Assembly: GCA_046330415.1 (NCBI GenBank)
Contig: JAXLSW010000023.1
Span: 1 to 64,000, forward strand
Reading direction: 5' to 3'
DNA length: 64,000 bases
Origin: RHKX01 sp046330415
GTDB taxonomy: Bacteria; Actinomycetota; Thermoleophilia; Solirubrobacterales; 70-9
Made by a program: the position numbers and the translations under genes. Shown here one piece after another: positions 33,671-42,171 of this stretch (position 1 is the first letter of the stretch; the number at the start of each line of letters is the position of its first letter). The notes under the pieces are model-generated. The model did not search any database. It saw only the letters and a program-made list of their open reading frames with translations, and had not been told where the DNA came from.

Positions 33671-35167
33671 GTGAACGAGATTCCCCACTTCATCTCCGGA
33701 GAGCGCCGCGCCGGGACGTCTGAGCGCTTCAGCGACGTCTTCGATCCGGCCACCGGAGGCGTGCAGGCGCGCGTCGCCCTCGCCTCGGCCGAGGAGGTCG
33801 CGGCCGCGGTCGCATCCGCCGCGGAGGCACAGCCCGGCTGGGCGGCGACCAACCCGCAGCGCCGCGCGCGGGTGCTCATGCGCTTCCTCGACCTCGTCAA
33901 CTCGGAGATGGACTCGCTTGCGCGGCTGCTCTCGCAGGAGCACGGCAAGACGATCCCGGACGCGAAGGGAGACATCCAGCGCGGGCTCGAGGTCGCCGAG
34001 TTCGCCGTGGGCATCCCGCACCTGCTCAAGGGCGAGTTCACCGACTCGGCCGGGACCGGCATCGACGTCTACTCGATGCGCCAGCCCCTCGGCGTCGTCT
34101 GCGGCATCACCCCGTTCAACTTCCCGGCGATGATTCCGCTCTGGAAGGCAGCACCGGCGATCGCCTGCGGCAACGCCTTCGTGCTCAAGCCGTCCGAGCG
34201 TGATCCCTCGGTGCCGCTGCGGATCGCCGAGCTGATGATCGAGGCCGGTCTGCCGCCGGGCATCCTCAACGTCGTCAACGGCGACAAGGTCGCCGTTGAC
34301 GCGTTGCTCGAGGACGAGCGGGTCCGCGCCTACGGCTTCGTCGGCTCCTCGCCGATCGCCGAGTACATCTACGCGAACGCGGCGGCGCGGGGCAAGCGGG
34401 CGCAGTGCTTCGGCGGTGCGAAGAACCACATGATCGTCATGCCAGACGCCGACCTCGACCAGGTAGCCGACGCGCTCGTCGGCGCCGGCTTCGGCTCCGC
34501 GGGTGAGCGCTGCATGGCGATCTCGGTCGCGGTTCCCGTCGGCGAGGAGACGGCGGAGGCGCTGATCGAGCGGCTCGTCCCCCGCATCGAGAAGCTCCGG
34601 GTCGGCGTTCCGACGGACGAGGAGGCCGACTACGGGCCGCTCGTCACCGCGGCCGCTCTCGAGCGGGTCGAGGAGTACATCGGGATCGGGGTCGAGGAGG
34701 GCGCCGAGCTCGTGATCGACGGCCGCGGCTTCAAGCTCGAGGGCCACGAGGACGGCTTCTTCATCGGCCCGAGCCTCTTCGACAAGGTCACGACGGGGAT
34801 GAAGATCTACCAGGAGGAGATCTTCGGACCCGTCCTCTGCATCGCCCGCGCCGACGACTACGAGCGGGCGCTCGCCCTGCCGACCGAGCACGAGTACGGC
34901 AACGGCGTCGCCATCTTCACCCGCGACGGCGACGCGGCCCGCGACTTCGTCCGCCGCGTCGACGTCGGGATGGTCGGCGTCAACGTCCCGATCCCGGTGC
35001 CCATCGCCTACCACACGTTCGGCGGCTGGAAGCGGTCGGGCTTCGGCGATCTCAACCAGCACGGCCCCGACAGCGTCCGCTTCTACACGAAGACGAAGAC
35101 GGTGACCTCGCGGTGGCCGAGTGGGGTCAAGGACGGCGCGAGCTTCGTCATCCCGACGATGAACTAG
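33671..35167 (+). CDS. mmsA: CoA-acylating methylmalonate-semialdehyde dehydrogenase
   Basis: 498 residues from GTG at 33671. MmsA-type aldehyde dehydrogenase: QPLGVVCGITPFNFPAMIPLWK, NAFVLKPSERDPS, FVGSSPIAEYIY, GGAKNHMIVMPDADLD and the catalytic Cys in SAGERCMAIS. Unlike hydrolytic ALDHs it lacks the general-base Glu in the usual place, consistent with CoA-dependent thiolysis. It converts methylmalonate semialdehyde to propionyl-CoA, the last step of valine breakdown. The 128-base gap upstream (33543-33670) holds a purine-rich leader of GAGA repeats and probably the promoter of the valine operon mmsA-acd-hydrolase-mmsB-echA. Confidence 0.95.
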   Translation: MNEIPHFISGERRAGTSERFSDVFDPATGGVQARVALASAEEVAAAVASAAEAQPGWAATNPQRRARVLMRFLDLVNSEMDSLARLLSQEHGKTIPDAKGDIQRGLEVAEFAVGIPHLLKGEFTDSAGTGIDVYSMRQPLGVVCGITPFNFPAMIPLWKAAPAIACGNAFVLKPSERDPSVPLRIAELMIEAGLPPGILNVVNGDKVAVDALLEDERVRAYGFVGSSPIAEYIYANAAARGKRAQCFGGAKNHMIVMPDADLDQVADALVGAGFGSAGERCMAISVAVPVGEETAEALIERLVPRIEKLRVGVPTDEEADYGPLVTAAALERVEEYIGIGVEEGAELVIDGRGFKLEGHEDGFFIGPSLFDKVTTGMKIYQEEIFGPVLCIARADDYERALALPTEHEYGNGVAIFTRDGDAARDFVRRVDVGMVGVNVPIPVPIAYHTFGGWKRSGFGDLNQHGPDSVRFYTKTKTVTSRWPSGVKDGASFVIPTMN

Positions 35168-35180
35168 GGCCCATACCCCG

Positions 35181-36329
35181 ATGGAGCCGTTCCACCTCAA
35201 CGACGAGCAGCAGCAGCTGCGGGAGATGGCGCGCGCCTTCGCGCGCGACCGGCTGGCGCCGCGGGCGGTCGAGTGGGACCGGGCGAAGGAGCTGCCCGTC
35301 GATGTCCTCCGGGAGGCGGCGGAGCTCGGGATGGGAGGGATCTACGTCGCCGAGGAGCACGGCGGGTCGGGGTTGTCCCGGCTCGACGCCGCGCTCATCT
35401 TCGAGGCGCTCGGCACGGGCTGCCCGGCGGTCGCCGCCTACCTCTCGATCCACAACATGGTGGCCTGGATGGTCGACCGCTTCGGCAGCGACGAGCAGCG
35501 GAGCGAGTGGCTGCCGAGCCTCTGCGCGATGGAGAAGCTCGGCGCCTACTGCCTGACCGAGGCGGAGGCCGGATCCGACGCCGCCGCCCTGCGCACCAAG
35601 GCGGTCCGCGACGGCGACGAGTTCGTGCTCGACGGCGTCAAGCAGTTCATCTCGGGGGCCGGGGTCGCCGACCTCTACGTCGTCATGGCCCGCACCGGCG
35701 AGGCGGGCCCGCGGGGGATTACGGCGATGCTCGTACCCGATGGCTTGGACGGTCTCACCTTCGGCCAGCACGAGGTGAAGATGGGCTGGAACGCGCAGCC
35801 GACCCGGCCGGTCTCGATGGAGGGCGTGCGGATCCCCGCCTCCAATCAGCTCGGCGAGGAGGGGGAGGGCTTCCGGATCGCGATGGCCGGGCTCGACGGG
35901 GGCCGGCTCAACATCGCCGCCTGCTCGGTCGGTGGCGCGCAGGAGGCGCTCGATCGTTCACTTGTCTACGCGGGCGAGCGCCATGCCTTCGGCTCGCCGC
36001 TCACCGGCTTCCAGTACATCCAGTTCCAACTCGCCGACATGGCGATCGACCTGGAGGCCGCGCGAACCCTGCTGTGGCGCGCCGCGGCCGCCCTCGACGC
36101 GAAGGATCGGGACGCCACCCGGCTCTGCGCGATGGCCAAGCGATTCGCCACCGACGTCTCGATCGAGGTGGCGGACCGAGCCCTGCAGATCCACGGCGGC
36201 TACGGCTATCTGGCCGAGTACGGGATCGAGAAGATCGTCCGCGACCTCCGTGCCCACCAGATCGTCGAGGGCACCAACGAGGTCATGCGGCTGATCGTCA
36301 GCCGCGAGCTGATCGGGGCGGCGCGGTGA
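35181..36329 (+). CDS. acyl-CoA dehydrogenase, probable isobutyryl-CoA dehydrogenase
   Basis: 382 residues. Standard ACAD fold: AYCLTEAEAGSDAAALRTKA (FAD binding), QFISGAGVADLYVVMART, RHAFGSPLTGFQYIQFQLADMA, LQIHGGYGYLAEYGIEKIVRDLRAHQIVEGTNEVMR with the catalytic base Glu in VEGTNE. The segment YLSIHNMVAWMVDRFG and the gene neighbourhood point to the isobutyryl-CoA dehydrogenase (ACAD8-like) branch: isobutyryl-CoA to methacrylyl-CoA. Thirteen bases after mmsA; its stop overlaps the next start (GTGA). Confidence 0.93.
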   Translation: MEPFHLNDEQQQLREMARAFARDRLAPRAVEWDRAKELPVDVLREAAELGMGGIYVAEEHGGSGLSRLDAALIFEALGTGCPAVAAYLSIHNMVAWMVDRFGSDEQRSEWLPSLCAMEKLGAYCLTEAEAGSDAAALRTKAVRDGDEFVLDGVKQFISGAGVADLYVVMARTGEAGPRGITAMLVPDGLDGLTFGQHEVKMGWNAQPTRPVSMEGVRIPASNQLGEEGEGFRIAMAGLDGGRLNIAACSVGGAQEALDRSLVYAGERHAFGSPLTGFQYIQFQLADMAIDLEAARTLLWRAAAALDAKDRDATRLCAMAKRFATDVSIEVADRALQIHGGYGYLAEYGIEKIVRDLRAHQIVEGTNEVMRLIVSRELIGAAR

Positions 36330-37369
36330 GCGAGGGCGAGCCCGAGGTCCTGCTCCGCCGCGAGGGCGGTCTGGCGCGGATCACGCTCAACCGGCCCCGG
36401 GCCATCAACGCGCTCAACCTGGCGATGGTCCGCCAGATCACCGAGGCCCTCCGCGAGTGGGCCGACGACGACGCGGTCGCGACGGTCCTCCTCGACGGCG
36501 CCGGTGATCGCGGCCTCTGCGCCGGCGGAGACATCGTCACCCTCCACGACGCCGCGAGGTCGGGCGAGCACGGTCCCGCCGAGGACTTCTGGCGCGAGGA
36601 GTACGAGCTCGACGCGCTGATCGCCCGCTTCCCGAAGCCCTTCGCCGCGATCATGAACGGCATCGTCATGGGCGGAGGGGTCGGGCTCGTGCCCACGCGC
36701 GGCATCGCCTCGCCACCGAGAGCCTCGCCTTCGCCATGCCCGAGGGCATCGGCTTCGCGCCCGACGTCGGTGGGACATGGCTTCTGCCCTGGGCGCCGGG
36801 GAGCTCGGCACCCATCTGGCGCTGACCGGCCAGCGGATCGGACCCGCCGACGCGATCCTCTGCGGCTTCGCCGACCGGGCGATCGGGGCCGGCGCCCACG
36901 ACGAGCTGATCGGGCGGTTGCCCTCCGAGGATCTCGGAGACGGTCCTCTCAGAGTTGCCTCGAGCCCGCTCGAGGAGGCGAAGCTCCCGCTCAACGCGCC
37001 TGGATCGACGCCGCCTACTCGGCCGACCGCGTCGAGGAGATCGTCGAGCGCCTGCGCGACCGCCCGGAGCCTGCGGCCGCAGAGGCGGCCGAGGCGATCG
37101 CCGCCAAGTCGCCGACCTCGGTCAAGGTCGCGCTGCGGGCGCTTCGCGAGGCCCGCGAGCTGCCCGGCCTCGAAGCCTGCCTCGAGCGTGAGCTCGTCAC
37201 CTCCCTTGCCTTCCTGGACTGCCCCGACTTCACCGAAGGAGTGAGATCGACCGTGATCGACAAGGACCGCGATCCCCGCTGGAGCCCGCCCGGGCTCGAA
37301 GGCGTGACCCCCGAGATGCTCGAGCCGTTCTTCGCCGCGCCCGCGGAGCGGATCGGGGCGGCACGATGA
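36326..37369 (+). CDS. 3-hydroxyisobutyryl-CoA hydrolase, frame broken three times
   Basis: Enoyl-CoA hydratase/isomerase superfamily. Opens VSEGEPEVLLRREGGLARITLNRPRAINAL style from GTG 36326, with GLCAGGDIVTLHDAA and NGIVMGGGVGL. The protein then runs on in a second frame (AHARHRLATESLAFAMPEGIGFAPDVGGTWLLPWAPG), a third (ELGTHLALTGQRIGPADAILCGFADR), and returns to the first (WIDAAYSADRVEEIVERL to the end). Each join, near 36692, 36800 and 37005, is repaired by one missing base, giving 348 residues, normal for this family. FAMPEGIGFAPDVGGTW marks the hydrolase rather than a hydratase. It frees 3-hydroxyisobutyrate in valine degradation. Confidence 0.85.
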   Translation: MSEGEPEVLLRREGGLARITLNRPRAINALNLAMVRQITEALREWADDDAVATVLLDGAGDRGLCAGGDIVTLHDAARSGEHGPAEDFWREEYELDALIARFPKPFAAIMNGIVMGGGVGLVPTRGIASPPRASPSPCPRASASRPTSVGHGFCPGRRGARHPSGADRPADRTRRRDPLRLRRPGDRGRRPRRADRAVALRGSRRRSSQSCLEPARGGEAPAQRAWIDAAYSADRVEEIVERLRDRPEPAAAEAAEAIAAKSPTSVKVALRALREARELPGLEACLERELVTSLAFLDCPDFTEGVRSTVIDKDRDPRWSPPGLEGVTPEMLEPFFAAPAERIGAAR

Positions 37370-38272
37370 GCCTCACGATCGGCTTCGCCGGCCTCGGCAA
37401 GATGGGCGGCCCGATGGCCGGGAACCTGGTCGGCGCCGGCCACCGCGTGCTCGGTTTCGACGTCGTGCCAGAGGCCTGCGCGCAGGCCGCGGAGGCGGCG
37501 TCGAGGTCGTCGACGAGCTGGCCGCGATCGCGGACGGCGCGAGCGTCGTGATCACGATGCTCCCCAACGGTGATCTCGTCCGCGGCTGCTACGAGGGAGC
37601 GGACGGCCTGATGGCCGCGGTGAGCCCCGAGACGGTGCTCGTCGACAGCTCGACGATCGACGTCTTCGACGCCCGCGACCTGCAGGCGGCGGCCGCCGAT
37701 GCCGGGCTGCAGGCGATCGACGCGCCCGTGTCGGGCGGCGTCGTCGGCGCCGAAGCCGCCTCCCTGACCTTCATGGTCGGCGGGAGGAGGACGCCTCACC
37801 GTCGCCCGGCCCGCGCTGGAGGCCATGGGCAAGCGGATCGTCCACTGCGGTCCCCGCCGGTTCCGGGCAGGCGGCGAAGGCCTGCAACAACATGCTGCTC
37901 GCGATCTCGATGATCGGCACCGCCGAGGCCTTCGTCCTCGCCGAGCGCCTCGGCCTCTCCGACCAGGCTCTCTACGACGTCGTCTCGACGTCGGCAGGCC
38001 GCTGCTGGGCGCTCGACACGAACTGCCCGGTCCAGGGCCGGTCCCGGCGAGCCCCGCCAACAAGGACTACGAGCTCGGCTTCGCCGTCGACCTGATGGTC
38101 AAGGACCTGCGGCTCGCCCAGGGCGCCGCCTCCTCCAGCGGCGCGCTCACCGAGCTCGGCAAGCACGCGACCGAGATCTACGAGCGGCTGGCCGAGCGCG
38201 GGCTCGGCGGCAAGGACTTCTCCGCGATCTACCCGGCGATCGTCGAGGACCTCGAAGAGGGCGGGCTCGTGA
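37366..38272 (+). CDS. mmsB: 3-hydroxyisobutyrate dehydrogenase, frame broken five or six times
   Basis: Starts ATG 37366, overlapping the previous stop. N-terminal IGFAGLGKMGGPMAGNLVGAG is the NAD-binding motif; then VITMLPNGDLVRG, DSSTIDVFDARDL, the catalytic region DAPVSGGVVGAE, the active-site Lys helix KACNNMLLAISMIGTAEAF, and the C-terminal ANKDYELGFAVDLMVKDLRLA and GKDFSAIYP. These lie in alternating frames with joins near 37505, 37785, 37795, 37855, 38045 and probably 38263. With the shifts repaired the gene has 303 codons, the usual size. Oxidises 3-hydroxyisobutyrate to methylmalonate semialdehyde, feeding MmsA. Confidence 0.83.
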
Positions 38273-39045
38273 GCGAGTTCGAGACGATCATCCTCGAGCG
38301 CCGCGACCGCGTCGCGCTGATCACGCTGAACCGGCCGCAGGCGCTGAACGCGCTCAACGCGGAGCTGATGGACGAGCTGACGACGGCGGCGGGCGAGCTC
38401 GACCGTTCCACCGATCGTCGGCTGCATCGTCATCACCGGCAGCGAGCGCGCCTTCGCCGCCGGCGCCGACATCATGGAGATGCAGAGCCAGGAGTACATG
38501 GACATGTTCCTGGCGGACTGGTTCGCCGGCCGGGACGCGCTCGCCGCCGTGCGGACGCCGCTCGTCGCCGCGGTCGCCGGATACGCGCTCGGCGGCGGTT
38601 GCGAGCTGGCGATGATGTGCGACGTCCTGATCGCCGGGGAGGGAGCCAAGTTCGGCCAGCCCGAGATCAAGCTCGGCGTCATGCCCGGGATGGGAGGCTC
38701 CCAGCGGCTCACGCGCGCCGTCGGCAAGGCGAAGGCGATGGACCCCCGCCTGACCGGTCGCAACATGGGCGCCGAGGAGGCCGAGCGCGCGGCCTGGTCG
38801 CGCGCGTCGTCCCCGACGACCGCCTGCTCGAGGAGGCCATGGAGGTCGCCGAGACGATCGCCGGGATGTCTCTGCCCATCGCGATGATGACCAAGGAGAC
38901 GGTCAACCGCGCGCAGGAGATCCCGCTCGGCGAGGGCATCCGCTTCGAGCGTCGCGTGTTCCACTCGATGTTCGCCACCGAGGACCAGAAGGAGGGGATG
39001 GCCGCCTTCGTCGAGAAGCGTGATCCCCGCTTCAAGCACCGCTGA
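38269..39045 (+). CDS. enoyl-CoA hydratase (probable methacrylyl-CoA hydratase), two frame breaks
   Basis: From GTG 38269 (VSEFETIILERRDRVALITL). Family motifs in order: NRPQALNALNAELMDEL, then (after a shift near 38415) CIVITGSERAFAAGADIMEM, GYALGGGCELAMMCD with the catalytic Glu, and QPEIKLGVMPGMGGSQRLTR; after a shift near 38793, LVARVVPDDRLLEEAMEVAETIA and the tail FVEKRDPRFKHR. One added and one lost base restore exactly 258 residues. It hydrates the C4 or C5 unsaturated acyl-CoA made by the acyl-CoA dehydrogenase. Last gene of the valine operon; converges with the pabBC gene. Confidence 0.87.
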   Translation: MSEFETIILERRDRVALITLNRPQALNALNAELMDELTTAAGELDRSTDRRLHRHHRQRARLRRRRRHHGDAEPGVHGHVPGGLVRRPGRARRRADAARRRGRRIRARRRLRAGDDVRRPDRRGGSQVRPARDQARRHARDGRLPAAHARRRQGEGDGPPPDRSQHGRRGGRARGLVARVVPDDRLLEEAMEVAETIAGMSLPIAMMTKETVNRAQEIPLGEGIRFERRVFHSMFATEDQKEGMAAFVEKRDPRFKHR

Positions 39046-39079
39046 GCGCGCCGGATCTACCGGAACCGGCCGACAGCCT

Positions 39080-41135
39080 CCGCCCGCGGTCTTCATCGGG
39101 ATTGAACCGGCGGCCAGCTCCTCGCACAGCGCCAGTGCCCGGTCGGGAGGCGGGCCGCCCGCGAGGATCCCGGGGTGAGGGCCCCGCAGGGAGGAGGTGA
39201 GGATCAGGGCGTCCGCCTCTCGCGCCTGCCGCAGCGAGAACGATCGCGTCGAGACGTCGAGACCGAGGCGGCCGGCGCTCTCGACGAGCCGCGTGCGGGA
39301 GATCGAGGGCAGGATGCGGCCGTCGAGCGGGGGGAGGAGCAGCGATCCCTCCCAGAGGATGGCGAGCGCCGCGTACCCAGCCTCGAGCACGGTTCCGTCG
39401 AGGTCGACGAGGAGCGGCGCCACTCCCGGCGCGGAGAACGAGTCGACGGCGCGCCGGTCGGCCCACTTCTCGCTGCCGAGGCCACCGGCGAGGGCGACCG
39501 GCACCAGCTCGACCGGTGCCGGCCCGGCCGGGACCTGGGGCCGATCTCGTGACCCTGCCGCGAGCACACGATCCGCAGGCCGCCGTCGGCGATCTCGGTG
39601 GCCTCGGCCTCGATCTCCTCCTCGAGCCCGGTGAGTAGCGGCAGGCCGAGGCGCGCGGCGCTGCGCCTGGAGACGCGCGAGGTGATCGGCGAGATCACGC
39701 AGCGCCCGTCGGCGACGGCGATGGTCTCGAGGATCCCCAGCTCAGGGTCGGGCCGTTCCGCGATCCAGCGGAGGCCGCGAACGTCGCCGCCGGTCGCGGG
39801 CGCCTCGATCAGCTCGGCTCCGACGGCGCGGCACACCCCGCGCGCCTTCGTGAGCGCCTCAGCGACCTCGCCGGCGCCGGTTGACTCGGCGACGACTCCG
39901 CCTCCGGCGCCGAGCGAGAGCTCCTCACCGGCGGCCTCCAGCGTCCGGATGGCGACGTTGAGCTCGAGGCCGGAGAGCGGGGAGCTGAGCCCGATCGCCC
40001 CGCAGTAGACCTCGCGAGCGGTCCCCTCGAGCTCGGCGATGAGCTTGAGCGCCTGGATCTTCGGCGCCCCCGTCACCGAGCCGGGAGGGAAGGTCGCCCG
40101 CAGGAGGTCGGCGGCTGTCGCGCCCTCGCGCAGGCGGGCGCTCACCCGCGAGACGAGGTGCCAGACGCCCGCGGCGGGCCGGACCTCGCAGAGCTCGTCG
40201 ACGGTGACCGACCCGAACTCGGCGACGCGGCCGAGGTCGTTGCGCATGAGGTCGACGATCATCACGTTCTCGGCGCGGTCCTTGGCGCTCGCCCGCAGCG
40301 CGGCCGGGTCGGTGTCGGCCGGTGCCGTCCCCTTGATCGGTTCGCTGGCGACGACGCCGTCGCGGCTGCGGAGAAACAGCTCAGGGGAGAGGCTCGCGAC
40401 TGACCGGTCGGCTCCGCCGACGAAGGCCGCATAGGCGGGCCGCGCTTCGCGTACGCCCCGCACCCAGGCGGACAGAAGGCTGCCGCGGATGCGCCCCTCG
40501 AGGCGCATGCAGACGTTCGCCTGCAGGAGATCGCCGCGCTTGATCCGCTCGACTGCCTCCTCGACCGCGACCCGGTGCGATGCCGTCCCGGACCCGTAGG
40601 GGCGGACGGGGCCGAGCTCGTAAGCCTCCGGCGCCGGAGGCTCGCCCGCGAGCCGTCGCTCCCAGAGCGCGGCGAGGCGATCGAGCTCGGCCTCGCGGGC
40701 CGGGGTCGGCAGGCACTCGAAGAACCAGCCTCGGCCGTCGAAGCGGACGACGTGGTCGTAGAGGGCCAGGTGGAAGTCGGGCCAGGGGCGCGGCCGCGGG
40801 GGAGGGTGGGGAAGCTCCTCGAGCCGGCGGGAGAGCCCGAACCCGAGCCAACCGAACCAGCCGCCGCCGATGGCACCCGGCGCGGCGCCCGGGTGCGGTG
40901 CGTCGCCGACCGACCCGAGCAGATCGAACGGGTCTTCCTCGGCTGAGGCGATCCGCACGGGCTCCGACGTCAGGACGAGCTCGTTGTCGCTCCAGGTGCC
41001 CGCGAGCGCGACGGGCAGGCGGTCCCGCTCGAGCCAGGTGATCGCGCTCAGGGGGTCGGCGGGCCCGCGGAGCTCGCGGCGGCGGAGCTCCGGCCCCGGA
41101 CCGGGCGCCGTCACCCGGTCGGTGGAGGCGTGCAC
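39080..41135 (-). CDS. aminodeoxychorismate synthase component I fused to 4-amino-4-deoxychorismate lyase (PabB-PabC), frame broken
   Basis: The N-terminal ~430 residues are a chorismate-binding PabB domain: EPIKGTAPADTDP, VMIVDLMRNDLGRV and PPGSVTGAPKIQALKLI. The C-terminal part is a PLP aminotransferase-fold lyase (GILETIAVADG start; then LLPPLDGRILPSISRTRLVES in the next frame). A missing base near 39540 causes the shift from GHEIGP to QVPAGPAPVELVPVALAGG. The exact 3' end is uncertain: no stop appears in the expected place before the convergent echA gene, so another indel near 39090 is likely. Function: p-aminobenzoate from chorismate with a separate PabA. Begins seven bases after meaB. 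Confidence 0.8.
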
Positions 41136-41142
41136 CCCGACC

Positions 41143-42171
41143 TCAGCCGGGCGCCCGCTCGAGGGCTGTCTCGTCGGCCTCGAGCAGCCCCGACGCGATC
41201 AGGACCTCGCGGGCGGCCAGCGGCACCGTGGTCTCTCCGGCTGTGACCGCCCGCTCCGCCTCCGCCAGAGCCTCGGCCACGCCGGGGCGGCGACGGAAGG
41301 CGGTCATCGCCGCCTCCTCCACATGCGAGCGCAGCCACCAGAGCATCTGCTCACGACGGCGCTTCTCGAGCAGGCCGTCGCGCTCGAGCAGCAGGCGGTG
41401 CTCGCCGATCGCGTTCCACATCTCCTCGATTCCCGTGCCCTCGCGAGCGCTCGCGGTCAGCACGGGCGTGGTCCAGCCGGGCGTGGCCGGGGGCAGGAGC
41501 CTGAGCGCGTGGCGGTAGTCACCGGCCGCGCGCTTGGCCTCCCTCTCGCGGCCTGAGTCCGCCTTGTTGACGACGATCAGGTCGGCGAGCTCGACGATCC
41601 CGCGTTTGATCCCCTGCAGGTCGTCGCCGGCTCCTGGCACGAGCAGTAGGCAGAAGACGTCGACCATGTGCGCCAACACCGCCTCCGACTGGCCGACGCC
41701 GACGCTCTCGACGATGGTGACGTCGTAGCCGGCGGCCTCGCAAAGCAGGAGCGCCTCGCGGGTGCGCCGTCCGGTGCCGCCGAGGAAGCCGGCGGAGGGA
41801 GAGGGGCGCACGTAGGCCTGGTCGATCAGAGAGAGCTTCGGCATCCGCGTCTTGTCGCCGAGGATCGAGCCTCCGGTGCGGGCGCTCGAGGGGTCGATGA
41901 CGAGCACCGCGACCTTGTGGCCGCGCTCGACGAGCCAGGAGCCGAAGGTCTCGAGCATCGTGCTCTTGCCGGCGCCGGGGACACCGGAGAGGCCGATGCG
42001 CTGCGAGCCCCCGGTCTCGGGCAGGAGCTCCGCGATCAGCTCCTGCGCGAGCTCGATGTCGTCCTCTCGCAAGCTCTCGGCGAGCGTGATCGCCCGCGAC
42101 AGCATCGCTCTATCGCCCGCGCGGACGCCGTCGCTCAGCTGCTCGAGGCTGGGACGCTCGCGCAGCCTCAC
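41143..42171 (-). CDS. meaB: methylmalonyl-CoA mutase-associated GTPase MeaB
   Basis: 342 residues from GTG at 42171, overlapping the mutB stop. Standard MeaB: GLSGVPGAGKSTMLETFG (Walker A), VIDPSSARTGGSILGDKTRM, RPSPSAGFLGGTGRRTREALLLCEAAGYD, VESVGVGQSE and VVNKADSGRER, followed by the helical dimerisation arm (RRREQMLWWLRSHVEE). It gates cofactor loading and protects methylmalonyl-CoA mutase from inactivation. Third gene in mutA-mutB-meaB-pabBC. Confidence 0.95.
   Translation of the reverse strand: MRLRERPSLEQLSDGVRAGDRAMLSRAITLAESLREDDIELAQELIAELLPETGGSQRIGLSGVPGAGKSTMLETFGSWLVERGHKVAVLVIDPSSARTGGSILGDKTRMPKLSLIDQAYVRPSPSAGFLGGTGRRTREALLLCEAAGYDVTIVESVGVGQSEAVLAHMVDVFCLLLVPGAGDDLQGIKRGIVELADLIVVNKADSGREREAKRAAGDYRHALRLLPPATPGWTTPVLTASAREGTGIEEMWNAIGEHRLLLERDGLLEKRRREQMLWWLRSHVEEAAMTAFRRRPGVAEALAEAERAVTAGETTVPLAAREVLIASGLLEADETALERAPG

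Noticed and set aside
37366..39045. Natural fusion of 3-hydroxyisobutyrate dehydrogenase to enoyl-CoA hydratase (they share a frame near 38263)
   Set aside because: Removing one G restores a stop overlapping the hydratase GTG, like other gene joins here, and the area is full of indels; a fusion is less likely.
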